Below are positions 11,745 to 22,874 of a stretch of 64,000 nucleotides of DNA, piece after piece (the stretch's first letter is position 1; every line of letters starts with the position of its first letter). The position numbers and the translations under genes are program-made. Source of the stretch: Owenia fusiformis (taxonomy: Eukaryota > Annelida > Polychaeta > Sabellida > Oweniidae); the NCBI GenBank assembly GCA_903813345.2, contig CAIIXF020000001.1, positions 28,261,915 to 28,325,914 of the forward strand. The letters are read 5' to 3'. A model generated the notes under the pieces. It saw nothing but the letters and a program-made list of their open reading frames with translations, was not told where the DNA came from and searched no databases.

Positions 11745-11915
11745 TATTGCTTGGTTATTATACCACTGATGAAGTTCGGGGGGATATTGAAAAGCTGTCC
11801 TTTGGTTCGTTTGTCTCATATACCAATCAAAGGATTTGATTCAAATTTTGTAGGCTTATGCCTTATTGGTTTAGGACCTTTGCTCGCGAAGGGATTTTCA
11901 TACACTATATTGCAG
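11745..11915 (-). mobile_element. Truncated relic of the TCCCACCGAAC (Helentron-like) element
   Basis: GATGAAGTTCGGGGGGATAT, GAAAAGCTGTCC and, further on, GGCTTATGCCTTATTGG and CTTTGCTCGCGAAGGGATTT match, in reverse complement, the right end of the element at 53026-54471 including one unit of its ~146-bp repeat. The tetranucleotide run and the other end are absent. It is an old, truncated third copy. Confidence 0.6.
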
Positions 11916-12209
11916 TTTAGCAGCCCCACCCCCAAGACAGCCTGGGTAATAAATCATTTCAGACCTACTAACGCTACAGTGCTGACCTTTTCTGACCAAT
12001 ATTTATATATATTTCTGACCTGACCAATATTCTTGAACCAGCAAAGTGGACGGAACATATGCTAAAGGCATGCTCAGTGAGTTCAGAGATATATTATAAA
12101 CTTAAAGAGTGAAGACAAAGCTCTCTTTTAAGAATTGAAGTAAAAAAATGCGAAGGGTAATGTTTACTGCTTGATAGTTGTATATCCCCTTTACAGACTG
12201 TGCTATACA

Positions 12210-12940
12210 AAAACAAGCGTTGCGGATATTAACGGCCATTTTTGATTTGAATTTTTGATATTTCATAAACTAAGGCATGTGGATACTCAATTATAGTCAT
12301 CCATTTGAAGAGGATACCTCATAAAAGGGAAATGTTGTCTATAGTTGTATTTTTTATTCTTTAACGACGGACTGAGCATTCATTCTTTCCCCATCAAAGA
12401 ATTTGAAATTGCTGCTTTATTACAGAGTTAACAGCCTTCATTTGGTATTGGTGTTCGAGATGACCATTCAACATAAATTATTTTTGCATTTTGAGAGTCA
12501 TAAACTTTCTATGTGAATTTTAAAAAATTGAAAACATTATGGAATATGTGCTACCTCTAAACAAGCGGTGCGGATATCGTCACAATGGATATCTGCAGAT
12601 ATCCACACCGCTTGTTTAGAGGAAGAACATTTTTGTTTGATGTTTACCATTTAGTATAAAATCACACAGAAACCTTTCAACTATCAAAATGCAAATATGA
12701 TATTTGTATTGATAGGTCATCCGGATCACCAATATTGAATGAATGCTGTTTATGCTGTGAATCAGCTGCAATTTCAAATTATTTGCTTCAGAGAGAGTAT
12801 TATTGCTTGATGTGACACTATAGAATGAACTACACACCTACTTATACAATTTCCTTTTTATAAGGAACCTGTACACATGTATGAATATAATTGAGTACCC
12901 AACATGCCTTAGTTGGTGAAATATCACGAAATCCGCACCG
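12210..12940. repeat. Large imperfect palindrome A (~730 bp)
   Basis: Two ~350-bp arms face each other around 12588. The inner ends pair almost perfectly: CCTCTAAACAAGCGGTGCGG at 12554 against its complement ending at 12622, with one mismatch in 25. Further out, AATTTGAAATTGCTGC (12399), ACTAAGGCATGTGGATACTC and related blocks match the reverse complement of 12700-12930. The word ACAAGCG(G/T)TGCGGATAT occurs at the outer (12211) and inner (12560) ends of the left arm, so each arm looks like one repeat unit flanked by the same motif. The spacer holds an 18-bp perfect palindrome, GGATATCTGCAGATATCC, at 12587-12604. Confidence 0.85.
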
Positions 12941-13032
12941 CGGCTTACCACACCGATTTTTTTCGTATAGATAGAGTATATATGCATTGTCACATTTAAA
13001 AAGGCATGTTTTATGATTCAAAGAAATAATAA

Positions 13033-13569
13033 CACTGGCGATCCACTCGATTACGCTGGTTACCAAAACGGTTCGTTTTGGTAACAAGATGTCGGAACAT
13101 CCTGAAGGTACGATTTTTCTCGTGTCCTTATTTTACACTTTGTAGGCAGAATTCCCACGACATTTTTTACACAAACGTGTATCAGTATCATATGTTTAAG
13201 GAAGTGTACATATTTGCGAACAAATAGTTCAGAAGACAACAGAATCGTCGATTTACTTCCTCACTTAAGTTACATAAACGGTTTGGGTTAAAAGTGCAGA
13301 TCTTAACTGTTTTTCGAAAAACCGTTTATGTAACTTAAGTGAGGAAGTAAATCGACGATTCTGTTGTCCTCTGAGCTATTTTTTTCGCAAACATATACAT
13401 TTTCTAAAACATATGATACTGATGCACGTTGTGAGAAAACACGTCGTGGGGATTCTGCCTGAAACGCGTGAAATAAGGAAAAAAGAAAAATTGTGCCTTC
13501 GACGTTCCGACATTTTGTTACCAAAATGGTTCGTTTTGGTAACCAGCGTAATCGAGTGGATTATCAGTG
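13033..13569. mobile_element. Foldback element B with ~250-bp inverted arms
   Basis: The left arm 13033-13284 and right arm 13319-13569 are inverted copies with a 34-bp loop. The innermost ~60 bases look identical; the outer parts look perhaps 80-85% alike by eye. The ends are CACTG and CAGTG and are flanked by the 5-bp direct repeat AATAA (13028-13032, 13570-13574). Each arm contains its own small hairpin (GTTACCAAAACG at 13059 pairing with CGTTTTGGTAAC at 13074). CACTG termini occur in EnSpm/CACTA, and a 5-bp duplication in Transib-type elements. The class is undecided. There is no transposase frame. Confidence 0.85.
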
Positions 13570-13729
13570 AATAAGGAAAATTTCTGATCTATTCTGTTGA
13601 AAGTCTGTGCTATTGACAAACAGATTGATTTCAGAAAGGTAGTTGATAGATAGCTTCCATTAAAATCTTACCATCATGACATCAAAATATTGTCACGTTA
13701 TTTTGTCCCTGAATTTAATATTGTACTCT

Positions 13730-15560
13730 CCTCTGCAAAAATGATTTGTTTCAAAATTTTAAGCTATATTCCAGCAAACTATTAACCCAGGGCTGATTTT
13801 ATTGATTGACCAAATTAAGACTTGAACCTAAAAATTATTATTCTAAATATAATCATAATAAGCTACTAAAATGGTTTAGTTTTTTATTCAGAACGTCAAA
13901 TGTTACACATTAGGTTACAGTTTACAATAAATCTCTACTTTTGAAGGGTCTTATTTTATTAAGGCTCACACTTTTGTCAACAAAGCAACTGTCCCACCCC
14001 ACCTTTTAACCTGGTGGGTGCACTGTATACAAATCCTGGTGGGGTTCCCAAAACATATCTATATGTTCCTATACCAATCTCTCAAATTTTAATGTGTTCA
14101 CATACCAACCAAAATAAAGACCAACAGCCATACCAAATGTCCGAATATAGGACCAATGCCATACCAAATGTCAATATATATGTTGGATGATTTGTTTCAA
14201 ATTCTGAAGCTATATTCCAGCAGAGCAATAACTCAGAGTTGAAATGTCAAGTGTGTGAGACATCATTTTTAATCTGTAGAGTCATGTTGTCACCTTGACT
14301 ACCATTCAATGATTGACCTTGGGTGGTTAATTGGTTATATAATGCATTTATACAAAATAGTGTTCAGATTTGTTGGAATCAGACACACCTTGCCTACTTA
14401 TGTGTGAATTTTCAATGATTCACTTCCCTTATAATAAATGTATCTAAAATCAACATATCAAAACTCATGTGTTATCATTTTAAACATCTACTTATTGCAG
14501 AAATAATTTATTTCAAATTCTGAAGCTATATTCCAGCAGAGCAACAACCCAGAGTTGATCTTATTGATTAATCTATTTAGACTTAAAGCCTAAAAAATAT
14601 TATGTTTAATATAATCATTATGGTTTACAAAAGTAGTTTTAAGTTGTTGTTTTTAGAATGTTAAATGCTGTGTATTGAGTAAAAGTTCTCTTAAAATTTC
14701 GACTTTTGGAAGGGTTTTAATGAAACCTTTACAAAGAAAGCTAAAATTAGTTCAGTGATTTATCTCCCTCACAACCAAGATTTCCATGTTTTATTCCTCT
14801 CACACTGGCGAGGTTCCATGGTTTATCCTGTGGTACACATACCTACCCAAATCATTTAGAGTGAACCCCCACCCCCCCATTTAGTCTCCATTGACGCAAT
14901 GCTAAAATTCTTTAAAACCTTGGTTTATTTTCATGTTTAATCACAATATTTACTTTGACAGGGTCATCCAATAGTATGCCACTCAGTATCAAAACATATA
15001 CTCTCTGCAGAGATGATTTATTTCAAATTCTGAAGCTATATTCCGGCCCAGGCCCAACCAGCCAGTCAGCCAGCTTTTGCCAAGGGGGTACACTTTTCAA
15101 AAAGATTCAGGGGGGGGGGGTTCATTTTGACAATATGGAGTATTCTTAGTATTTTCAATCAATTATAACCATTAGAAGGGAGAATTGTAACTTTTAAATT
15201 ATTTAATTCATTATGATATTTTTAAAATCAACATATCATTACTCACACTTTATAATTTTAAAACCTACTCTCTGAAGAGATTTTTTTGTTTCAAATTTTG
15301 GAGTTATATTCCAGCAAAACAATAACCCAGAGTTGATCATATTGGTAAATGAATTAAAGACTTAACCCTAAAAAATATTATATTAATACAATTATTATAG
15401 TTTAGAAAAGTGATTTAGTGTTATTTAGAATTTCAAATGTTTTCTTCATATTCATTCAGTTTATCAATAAATATCTACTTTTGGAGGGTCTTATTAAGGC
15501 CCATGCTTTTTGTAAACATATAATCTGTCCCACGCATACTATACAAATTCTTGGTGATCA
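13730..15560 (+). repeat. Degenerate tandem array with 'AAGCTATATTCCAGCA' units
   Basis: Related blocks begin near 13741, 14187, 14503, 15013 and 15283. Each carries a TTTCAAATTCTGAAGCTATA-type line, then AACCCAGAGTTGATC, TAAGACTTAAACCTAAAAA, an ATATAATCAT(T)A stretch and CTACTTTTGGAGGGTCTTAT. Spacing is irregular (about 270-510 bp), so units are partly deleted. A weaker block follows at 16390-16510. No coding capacity is apparent. It may be an old satellite or a locally duplicated element. Confidence 0.7.
15040..15140 (+). mobile_element. Fragment of the 'CAGGCC(T/C)GTAGCCAG' element
   Basis: CAGCCAGCTTTTGCCAAGGG, ACTTTTCAAAAAGATTCAGG and CATTTTGACAA match the left half of the element at 30351-30545. 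It has inserted into, or replaced part of, a unit of the degenerate array. It includes an 11-G run at 15110-15120. Confidence 0.65.
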
Positions 15561-16509
15561 GGAGCTGGATACGGCATTTACTTCTAATAGATTACTATCT
15601 CGGATCTCAACTCATTGTATGTGGAAAAAAACAGAATATGTTAGAAACTCTATAGTATTTTGAATCGATTAATAACCATCAGAATTGATATTAGTGACAC
15701 TTCAATGATTTGCTTCCATTAAAATGCATTTAAAATCAACACATCAAATGTCTTGTCTTGACATAATTTAAACATCGCCCTATGAGGATAAAAATGTCCT
15801 AACTCACATTTTTGTGAAACTGAGAAATCAATTTTTGAAAGTTTAGGCATTTGTAACTTCAATACTATATATCTGTCATTTGTGAAATTTTTACATTTTT
15901 TTTATCAAAAATTTGTGTATATACTCTAAAGAATCCATGAATTTTAAGATTTTCTAAGCCAATTTTTGAGCATATTAAAAATGGAGATAGGACAATTCAA
16001 TTCCGAGTTTTTCGTAACATCAAACAATTAAAGCTGAGCTATGTCTATTTTGCTATGTATTTTCAATGGACACGAATTTCTCTATTCATTTTTTCAAAAA
16101 TAAATTCAAATCTCAGTTTAAAATTGTAATATACTAATTCTTAGTCACATGGTGTAATTCAAACAATTTGATTGGTTAAAATGGTACATAGGACAATGTT
16201 TGTATTTTTGAATTTTTATGGAGTTAGGACAATCTGAAAAGCAGGCTATTGAGAGGAGATAAAGGTAAGGGAATATCACAGTTTGAAAGATGATGATTTC
16301 AATAGTGGAAATCAGTGAAAATCTCAATTTTTTCAAAAATGGCACTTGGCACTTATTATTCTCATACGACAACATGTACTTTTATTGTGTAACATAATTT
16401 AAACATGCACTCTTATTGTGTAACCAATTCAGACTTAACCTTAAATATTATATTTAGCATAACCATTATCAGTTAATGAAGTGGTTCAGTCTTTTATTTA
16501 ATTTAGTTC

Positions 16510-17646
16510 TATAGAGAATTCTCGCTTATTGAGCTCAATCTCATCTACACCTATATCTACACTGATAATCTGCAAAAGCCTAATAAGCCCATTAGAAGCA
16601 GATATATGGTATAACGGTGATAGAATTTGAATTTGAATTTTCCAAATCTCGCGAAAAGCACGAAATATAGTAGCGTGCGAAAATTACCGGGAGTAAAGTA
16701 TGTGTCATTAATAACCATGCCAACTTTATATTAGATCATTAATAATCTTGTTGGCTGTATGAAAATGTAAAAATGATATATATCTATTATCTACATATTG
16801 CATTTTGAGGTGATCTGCAGATTTAAAGTCAGAGAAGATTTAATTCAAAATATGTTTTTCATAACCAACACTGCAGGTTTTCAGATTTTTGATTCCCCAA
16901 ATACTGGTGATCTCGATTGATATAATTTTTATGTAGGATCTCAAATGATATAATTTTTATAAAGGGTCATGTCTTGTGACAATAAGACTTCTGTTTAAAC
17001 AAAGAATTACCAATGGCTACTTAATTCAAAATGGCCACCTCTTTTTGATAAAAACTAATAGCTCAAATATCTGTTGTCACCAGTTGTAGGGGTGTGAATG
17101 TTTTCCAAGAGACTAATTGTTCCTTATACTATATTACCAGTATAAAAAATGTGATCTCAAATAAACCTAGACTTTAGAGTCTTCAGGTCTTTTATAAAAT
17201 AAGATGCCCTACATCAAAACACTTGAATAATACAAGGCACATTGCTGTTATGTATAATTCCACCTTTAAACTCTTTGTTCAACATTTTGTTTAAGGAGAC
17301 ATTGACATTTGCATCCAAACAGGGATCGCCAGAACCTTAGTTTTGAGGCCACATCTAGGAAATGGAATAATCTGATAGCTGTCTATACATGCTATACTGT
17401 ACAATAAGCAGGATGCAGTTTAGAATAAGAAAAAGAATGGATAATTTTGAGATATTGAGAACTTGATATTCTTCCTATCATCACACAAACTCAGGAAATA
17501 AATGAATATCTATTATTATGTTAATTGGTGTTATTGTTACCTAAAAGCTTCTCTTTAAGTCTGCTGGGATAAAATACATGAAGTATTTCTCAGTGAAAGG
17601 ACATTTATTCAAGATGGACTATGCTACATATATATGAACACATATA
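16510..17646. other. No gene; one fragment of the CTGTACTCC...MITE at about 16640-16705
   Basis: AATCTCGCGAAAAGCACGAA and GCGTGCGAAAATTACC followed by GGGAGTAAAGTA resemble the right end of the element at 51267-51572. The rest holds no recognised feature. Confidence 0.5.
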
Positions 17647-17815
17647 CAGTAAAACTAGTCTAAGTGGAACACCTTTTGTACCTCTACAAATGTTCTACTT
17701 GGGAGGTGCTCCGTTTAACATTCAGTCATTTGGTCTTGGGATTCTGAAAAGTATTCTACTAACGGAGGTGTTCCACTTGTAGAGGTGTTCCACTTAACAG
17801 GTTTCATCTGCACTG
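17647..17815. mobile_element. CAGTAAAAC-type MITE, copy 1
   Basis: Begins CAGTAAAACTAGTCTAAGTG after TA and ends CACTTAACAGGTTTCATCTG-CACTG. Internal GTGGAACACC and GGTGTTCCACTT words repeat in both orientations. TA flanking and this kind of terminus resemble Tc1/mariner (pogo/Tigger) derivatives; that class is inferred. Confidence 0.6.
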
Positions 17816-19639
17816 TGTTTTTAAGATGATCCTGATATTATGAGCAGTGATCAGTGATCTTACTGGAGCATTTAATGTTTTTTATATTGTTCCAGTTGAA
17901 CTGCATAAAAATTCCTAACCCACATATCCGATTTCTTGTACTTCCATATTTGGAATGTCCATATAAGGGAGGTTGGAGATATACATAATTTAATTTCATA
18001 GTGACCCAAAACGTAAAAAATAAAATTCGTTGAGGTTATCCTTTTCAATACTTCTATGTTATTTGCATTTAAGACCATTAAGATTGCATCATCAGCAAAA
18101 CGTAAGATCATCTGTAATTGGTAAAGTCTGTTTAATGATTCTGATTCTGCACTGTAGAGGTTGGATATAAAATAAGTTGAATTTTTTTCTTTATGATCCA
18201 ATACTAAATTCTTCATGGAATAACTCATTTGAAGTCTTATTAGGCTCATCTACATAATCATTAAAAAATGTCATAATGCTTATAGTATATTCGTTGAATA
18301 ATCACCCCAGTTTTCTAATATAATCTAACACCAAATTGTGATTTATGAATCACAAAAAGTGCTGAAATTAATTGAAATATGATATCTACCAGAAAATTTG
18401 AATAATCACTATAAAATCACAGACTTAATTGACTAATATATAAAATCAGAAAACTGCTACAAAAAATATACTATTTTGATATCACATATTTGATTTGACC
18501 TGAAATAACCATTCTATTGTTACAATTATTTTGGGAGACAAAGGTTACTAATAAGAATCTCCTCGTACGATTCAACAAAATGTAGAACATATGAAATGAG
18601 TGTAATATTGATTGAATAATGATTTAAGGTTACCATATGCATATAAAATGATTTGGATGAAAAATGTATTTTTGGACACACAGCAGATTATTTTTGAATA
18701 TGAATTTGAAATAACTATAGGGTCTATAGTAGTTGTAATTATAAAGTAAAACATAACAGTCACATTCATTGTCATAACACATCAGCCAGGAATCAACTGT
18801 AGCATGAGCATGATAACTATGCGTACAAGAATTAATATGTCATAATTTCTACTTCAATGAAGAAGACTGGGTATCTTTGATTTTCTTTAGAATTTAAAGA
18901 ATTAAAACTTAAATTGCTATCTCCGGCGTTGTTGCTTTAAACAGTTTGCATGGATAGAATCATGATGATCATTTTTGTATTGATAGCTGTGATATGCAAC
19001 CATAGTCTGGAATAAATTGCTCTTTGCTTGTATGAATGCCCTTAATTTCCTTACAGGGCTAAGAGTCAAAGCATCTCTATTAAATAGCCTCCAGTCAAGC
19101 AAAAATGTTATATTACGATCATGTATATTACTGATGACTCATATACTACCCATTTAGTGGCACAGTTAGATCATGGGTTAGGATCAAAACATTGGTTCAC
19201 TATGGCAAAGCATGCTATTTTCATAAAAAAGAATGTTAAGAAAACTTCACAATTTATTTTTAATCCATGTTGATATAGCCTGGACTCATTTAGGCCCAAA
19301 ATGAATGGCAGTGAGCATTGTGACCTATTTAGGGAAACTGTATACCTCATCAGTAGCAGTTAACAGTACCTTAAAAGCAGTCAACAGTATATTATAGCAG
19401 ACAAGTCAATATTATTAAATTTTAATGAGCCAGTCAAAATTGAGTATTAAAACTTAAGAATTAACAAAAGGTGTGTACTTTTACTTTTATTTCTTGAATC
19501 TTAAGGCAAAGTGTGAATCATTAGATATTCTTCAGACACCATCTTCCAAATTTGACCCAGTTGATTAGGAATGTTTTCATTAATTAGATTTCCACCCAAT
19601 AATTCAAGCTTCCTATATTATAGTAATTACATTATAGAC

Positions 19640-19720
19640 ACTAATCACCCCTCAAAACAATTGTCCTTCCCCCGTGGTGAATTAAACCACTCTGCCATTC
19701 GATCGAGCTACTGGCATCTG
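19640..19720 (-). other. Possible tRNA-like relic (SINE head or tRNA pseudogene)
   Basis: On the minus strand GTAGCTCGATCGAATGGCAG resembles a tRNA D-arm/A-box. The next stretch, GTGGT-TTAATTC-ACCAC, forms a 5-bp stem with a 7-base loop like an anticodon arm. The T-arm and acceptor pairing are not convincing, so this is not a functional tRNA. Weak call. Confidence 0.3.
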
Positions 19721-20123
19721 CGGTTTGAAGAATTTCTATGTAACCACATTACATTGTGAAATCCCATTGTGATGTAGTCAGTGAAACAAAATGAAAAATC
19801 AAAGGTTTCCTTTGTAAACACAGTAGATGTATACTTATGTATGATTCCATATTACATGTACCTTGCTTCAAAGTCCGTCCAGTGGGACTACTTTCAAACA
19901 ACCGATCTATATGTGAAGTTAACTAGCTATTATTACTCATTCTACGGAATTGTTATTCAGATCTCGAAATTTCTCCCTCTAGGTTTCACAGAAAAACATT
20001 ATGATATTAGAATCGAGAATTATGTAATTTATAATATAAAATGACTGATCCCCTTTTATAAATAGGCTGAATCAAAAATTGAAAGAGTGAATATGAAGGT
20101 GAGATATTGGAAAGGGTATTATA

Positions 20124-20280
20124 TAGTAAAACCAGTCTTATTGAACACCTCTCTCAAGTGAACACTTGTGTCTAGTGAATTCTTTTCAGTACATACTCCA
20201 CTGACTTCTGTATAAGATTGCCTCTCTGTAGTGAACACCTATCTGTATCATAGGTGTTCACTGTACATAGGATTTACTGT
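20124..20280. mobile_element. CAGTAAAAC-type MITE, copy 2
   Basis: Begins TAGTAAAACCAGTCTTATTG, carries GAACACCTCTCTCAAGTGAA and GTAGTGAACACCTAT, and ends GGTGTTCACTG...GATTTACTGT. Same plan as the copy at 17647. Confidence 0.6.
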
Positions 20281-20989
20281 CCCATCAGTTTAGGACCTTT
20301 AGGATGAGTTGATGTCATTAACATTCATTATGTTTTTCAATTAATAGTCCTTTATGGCCCAAACCGAATAATGTAGGTAATGAATTTCAATTTGTCTCAT
20401 AGAAATTCTGTATGTTTAGGTGCTATTATTCAATATAGAACAATGCATTAGTATTTATGGACTTCCTTTATGGTGATTTATGTGTGGTAAGTAGTTTGAT
20501 ATTTTGGTTTGAAGATTGAAGTAATTTCCCTATCTTGGCTGTAGATGTTGCTTTTGTCCCTGGACCCATGTCATTAATCTTAGTAGTTTCAAAGATAAGT
20601 GCTTCAACTCATGGCGGGGGAATTCCATTCAATTTAGTGCTTGTTCAACTCCAGTGACATTACAATAAGATTTAAATTGAATCTTGTTCACCAGAAAGAA
20701 CCCTTGAGTTATTGGCATGGGTTTTAACTGTACAGAAGGGCCTTCGGAAGACTTGATTTAATCAGTACCCCTTTTGGAATATGCTGACTGCAGGTCTAAA
20801 TGATTTGGCTTGATGACATGAAATGAGTTGAAGGAAAATTCCTTGAATGGTGCTGGCACCTTTTGAGTTGGTTACAATTTTAAAACAATGACAAAACCAA
20901 AGGAAAATTATTTGGATATAAAGATACATGATTTAAGCGCTTCATCATTTGGCTACAAATCACATCTAAACTACGGATTTTTCATTTTT

Positions 20990-21112
20990 ATGTCACCACC
21001 ATTGCTGACATATTGTTATTGTCTCTAACTTTTTTGTGGACAGTGTTCAGCGGTCACCATCTGTAACAAATGGTAGGTGGTGACATTTTGCATGATAATT
21101 CCTTGTTATTCA
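20990..21112 (+). repeat. Dispersed repeat, copy 5 (best-preserved)
   Basis: This copy shows short inverted ends, TGTCACCACC on the left and GGTGGTGACA about 80 bases later, with the core ACTTTTTTGTGGACAGTGTT and ATCTGTAACAAATGG between them. The tail TTCCTTGTTAT continues past the right inverted end. The arrangement suggests a small MITE. It has no A/B-box promoter that I can see. Confidence 0.75.
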
Positions 21113-22394
21113 TTTATTTTTATTTCAAAATCGGTTTCTGATTTCAAAGCGTCTCTAGCCTTTTATTTGTTGCATCATTAAGGTACAGTAAGTAGTTATT
21201 CGCCATATAAGATTGATAGATTCAGTAAGCTACTTAATTTAAAAATAGACCTTTTAGAAATAAAGCATACATTTTGACTTAGCTTCATACACAAAAAAAT
21301 CCTCAAGATATTCCAACCTTAGGTTGTGTTTAGAGCTTATAAAAAAGTATATTAAACAATTTCCTTTTTTTTACTAAGATTTGAATAGACTAAATGCATC
21401 AAGTACTTGTGGAAACACTTTTTAAATGGTATAACAAGGAAATCCTCACTCCATAATTTCTAGACTGAACTGTTCACTATCGCAAATGGCATTCTCCATA
21501 AATGGGCAAAAAGGCGGAGTTTACACTTAACAATCCAGGAATTTACACTCTCCCTAAATGGCCATGCCAAAAGGCGGAGGTAACCTATATGGACAAAGGA
21601 TTTTCGAGATTCTTCAAGAAAAATCACATGAATTAAGGCCGTTGCTTGGTTTTGCTCGGTTGCTCTGAGCAACTCGCAAGACTTCACCTTTTTACCCACT
21701 CAGAAGTTTCAATTTTGAGTGATATTGCAATATGCTTACTAATTCTTAAGCCTCAGAAGTTATTTTTATGTATATGTTAAATATCAAAATCAAAAAGGTT
21801 AGGTAGAAATTGATTCTCTAAATCTATTTAATTATTCAAGCTAAGGAGATTGTCTCTCTGTCGTGTTATCTGACCCGGTTTAGCCCCTTGTGGTGGAACT
21901 GATAATACCTAGAGACATCTATTGGCAAATAATGTCCTGAGCTGTTTTGAGTAGATTTCCAAACACACACACCATGAGAACTTCAGTTAATATTTATACC
22001 ATTCTGAAGGTATTATTTTATTTATTTATTTATTTTATTTATTCACTTAAGCGCTATGCACCTTAATCAGGCTCATGAGGCACTATACATAATTACAAAT
22101 AAATTTTAGTACAGTGTGTTGTTTATGCAATTTTTTTGTCGTTTTTCAAGAGCTGACATTATAAATTAAATAAAGTTATGTATGATGCTTTCGAAGAAAT
22201 TATTATAGGACAGTCCTTGTCATATTGTCTGCTTTGATTAAATTATATCTTGAACATCGAGGAAGTCACTTCTTCATCCTTGGTTATAGTCGGAGGTTAC
22301 AGTAGGCACAGATATGCTAACCAGATATAGCAGCTACCCAATTATATATTCTTAGCACAGGATGCTTCTAAATGCTATTTTGCAGTTTATATTC

Positions 22395-22874
22395 ATTACT
22401 CACACTTATTCTATCAATATGACAGTAAAGGACAGAGTGTGTGAAATATTACTCACACTTATTCTATCAATATGACAGTAAAGGACAGAGTGTGTGAAAT
22501 ATTTCTCACACTTATTCTATCAATATGACAGTAAAGGACAGAGTGTGTGAAATATTACTCACACTTATTCTATCAATATGACAGTAAAGGACAGAGTGTG
22601 TGAAATATTACTCACACTTATTCTATCAATATGACAGTAAAGGACAGAACGTGTGAAATATTACTCACACTTATTCTATCAATATGACAGTAAAGGACAG
22701 AGTGTGTGAAATATTACTCACACTTATTCTATCAATATGACAGTAAAGGACAGAGTGTGTGAAATATTATTCACACTTATTCTATCAATATGACAGTAAA
22801 GGACAGAGTGTGTGAAATATTACTCACACTTATTCTATCAATATGACAGTAAAGGACAGAACGTGTGAAATATT
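22395..22874 (+). repeat. 53-bp minisatellite, 9 nearly identical copies
   Basis: The unit runs ACTCACACTTATTCTATCAA-TATGACAGTAAAGGACAG-AGTGTGTGAAATATT. The junction AGTGTGTGAAATATTACTCA-CACTT is itself an imperfect palindrome. Units 5 and 9 share the variant GAACGTGTG, four units apart, suggesting that blocks of four were duplicated. Near-identity implies recent expansion. Confidence 0.95.

Larger units (their letters stand above)
17816..22394. other. Mostly featureless spacer between listed repeats
   Basis: Outside the repeat copies at 20124 and 20990 I see no gene. At 21490-21580 the phrase AAAGGCGGAG recurs twice within 75 bases after 'AAATGG(G/C)'. At 22010-22095 a TTTA run precedes GCGCTATGCACCTTAATCAG, which has the look of the 3' end of a retroposon; not confirmed. 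Confidence 0.5.

Noticed and set aside
19640-19720. Functional tRNA gene
   Set aside because: D-arm and anticodon-like stem are present, but acceptor and T-arm do not pair; kept only as a weak relic.
22395-22874. Regular repeats resembling a CRISPR array
   Set aside because: Units are contiguous with no unique spacers, in a eukaryotic genome. It is a minisatellite.
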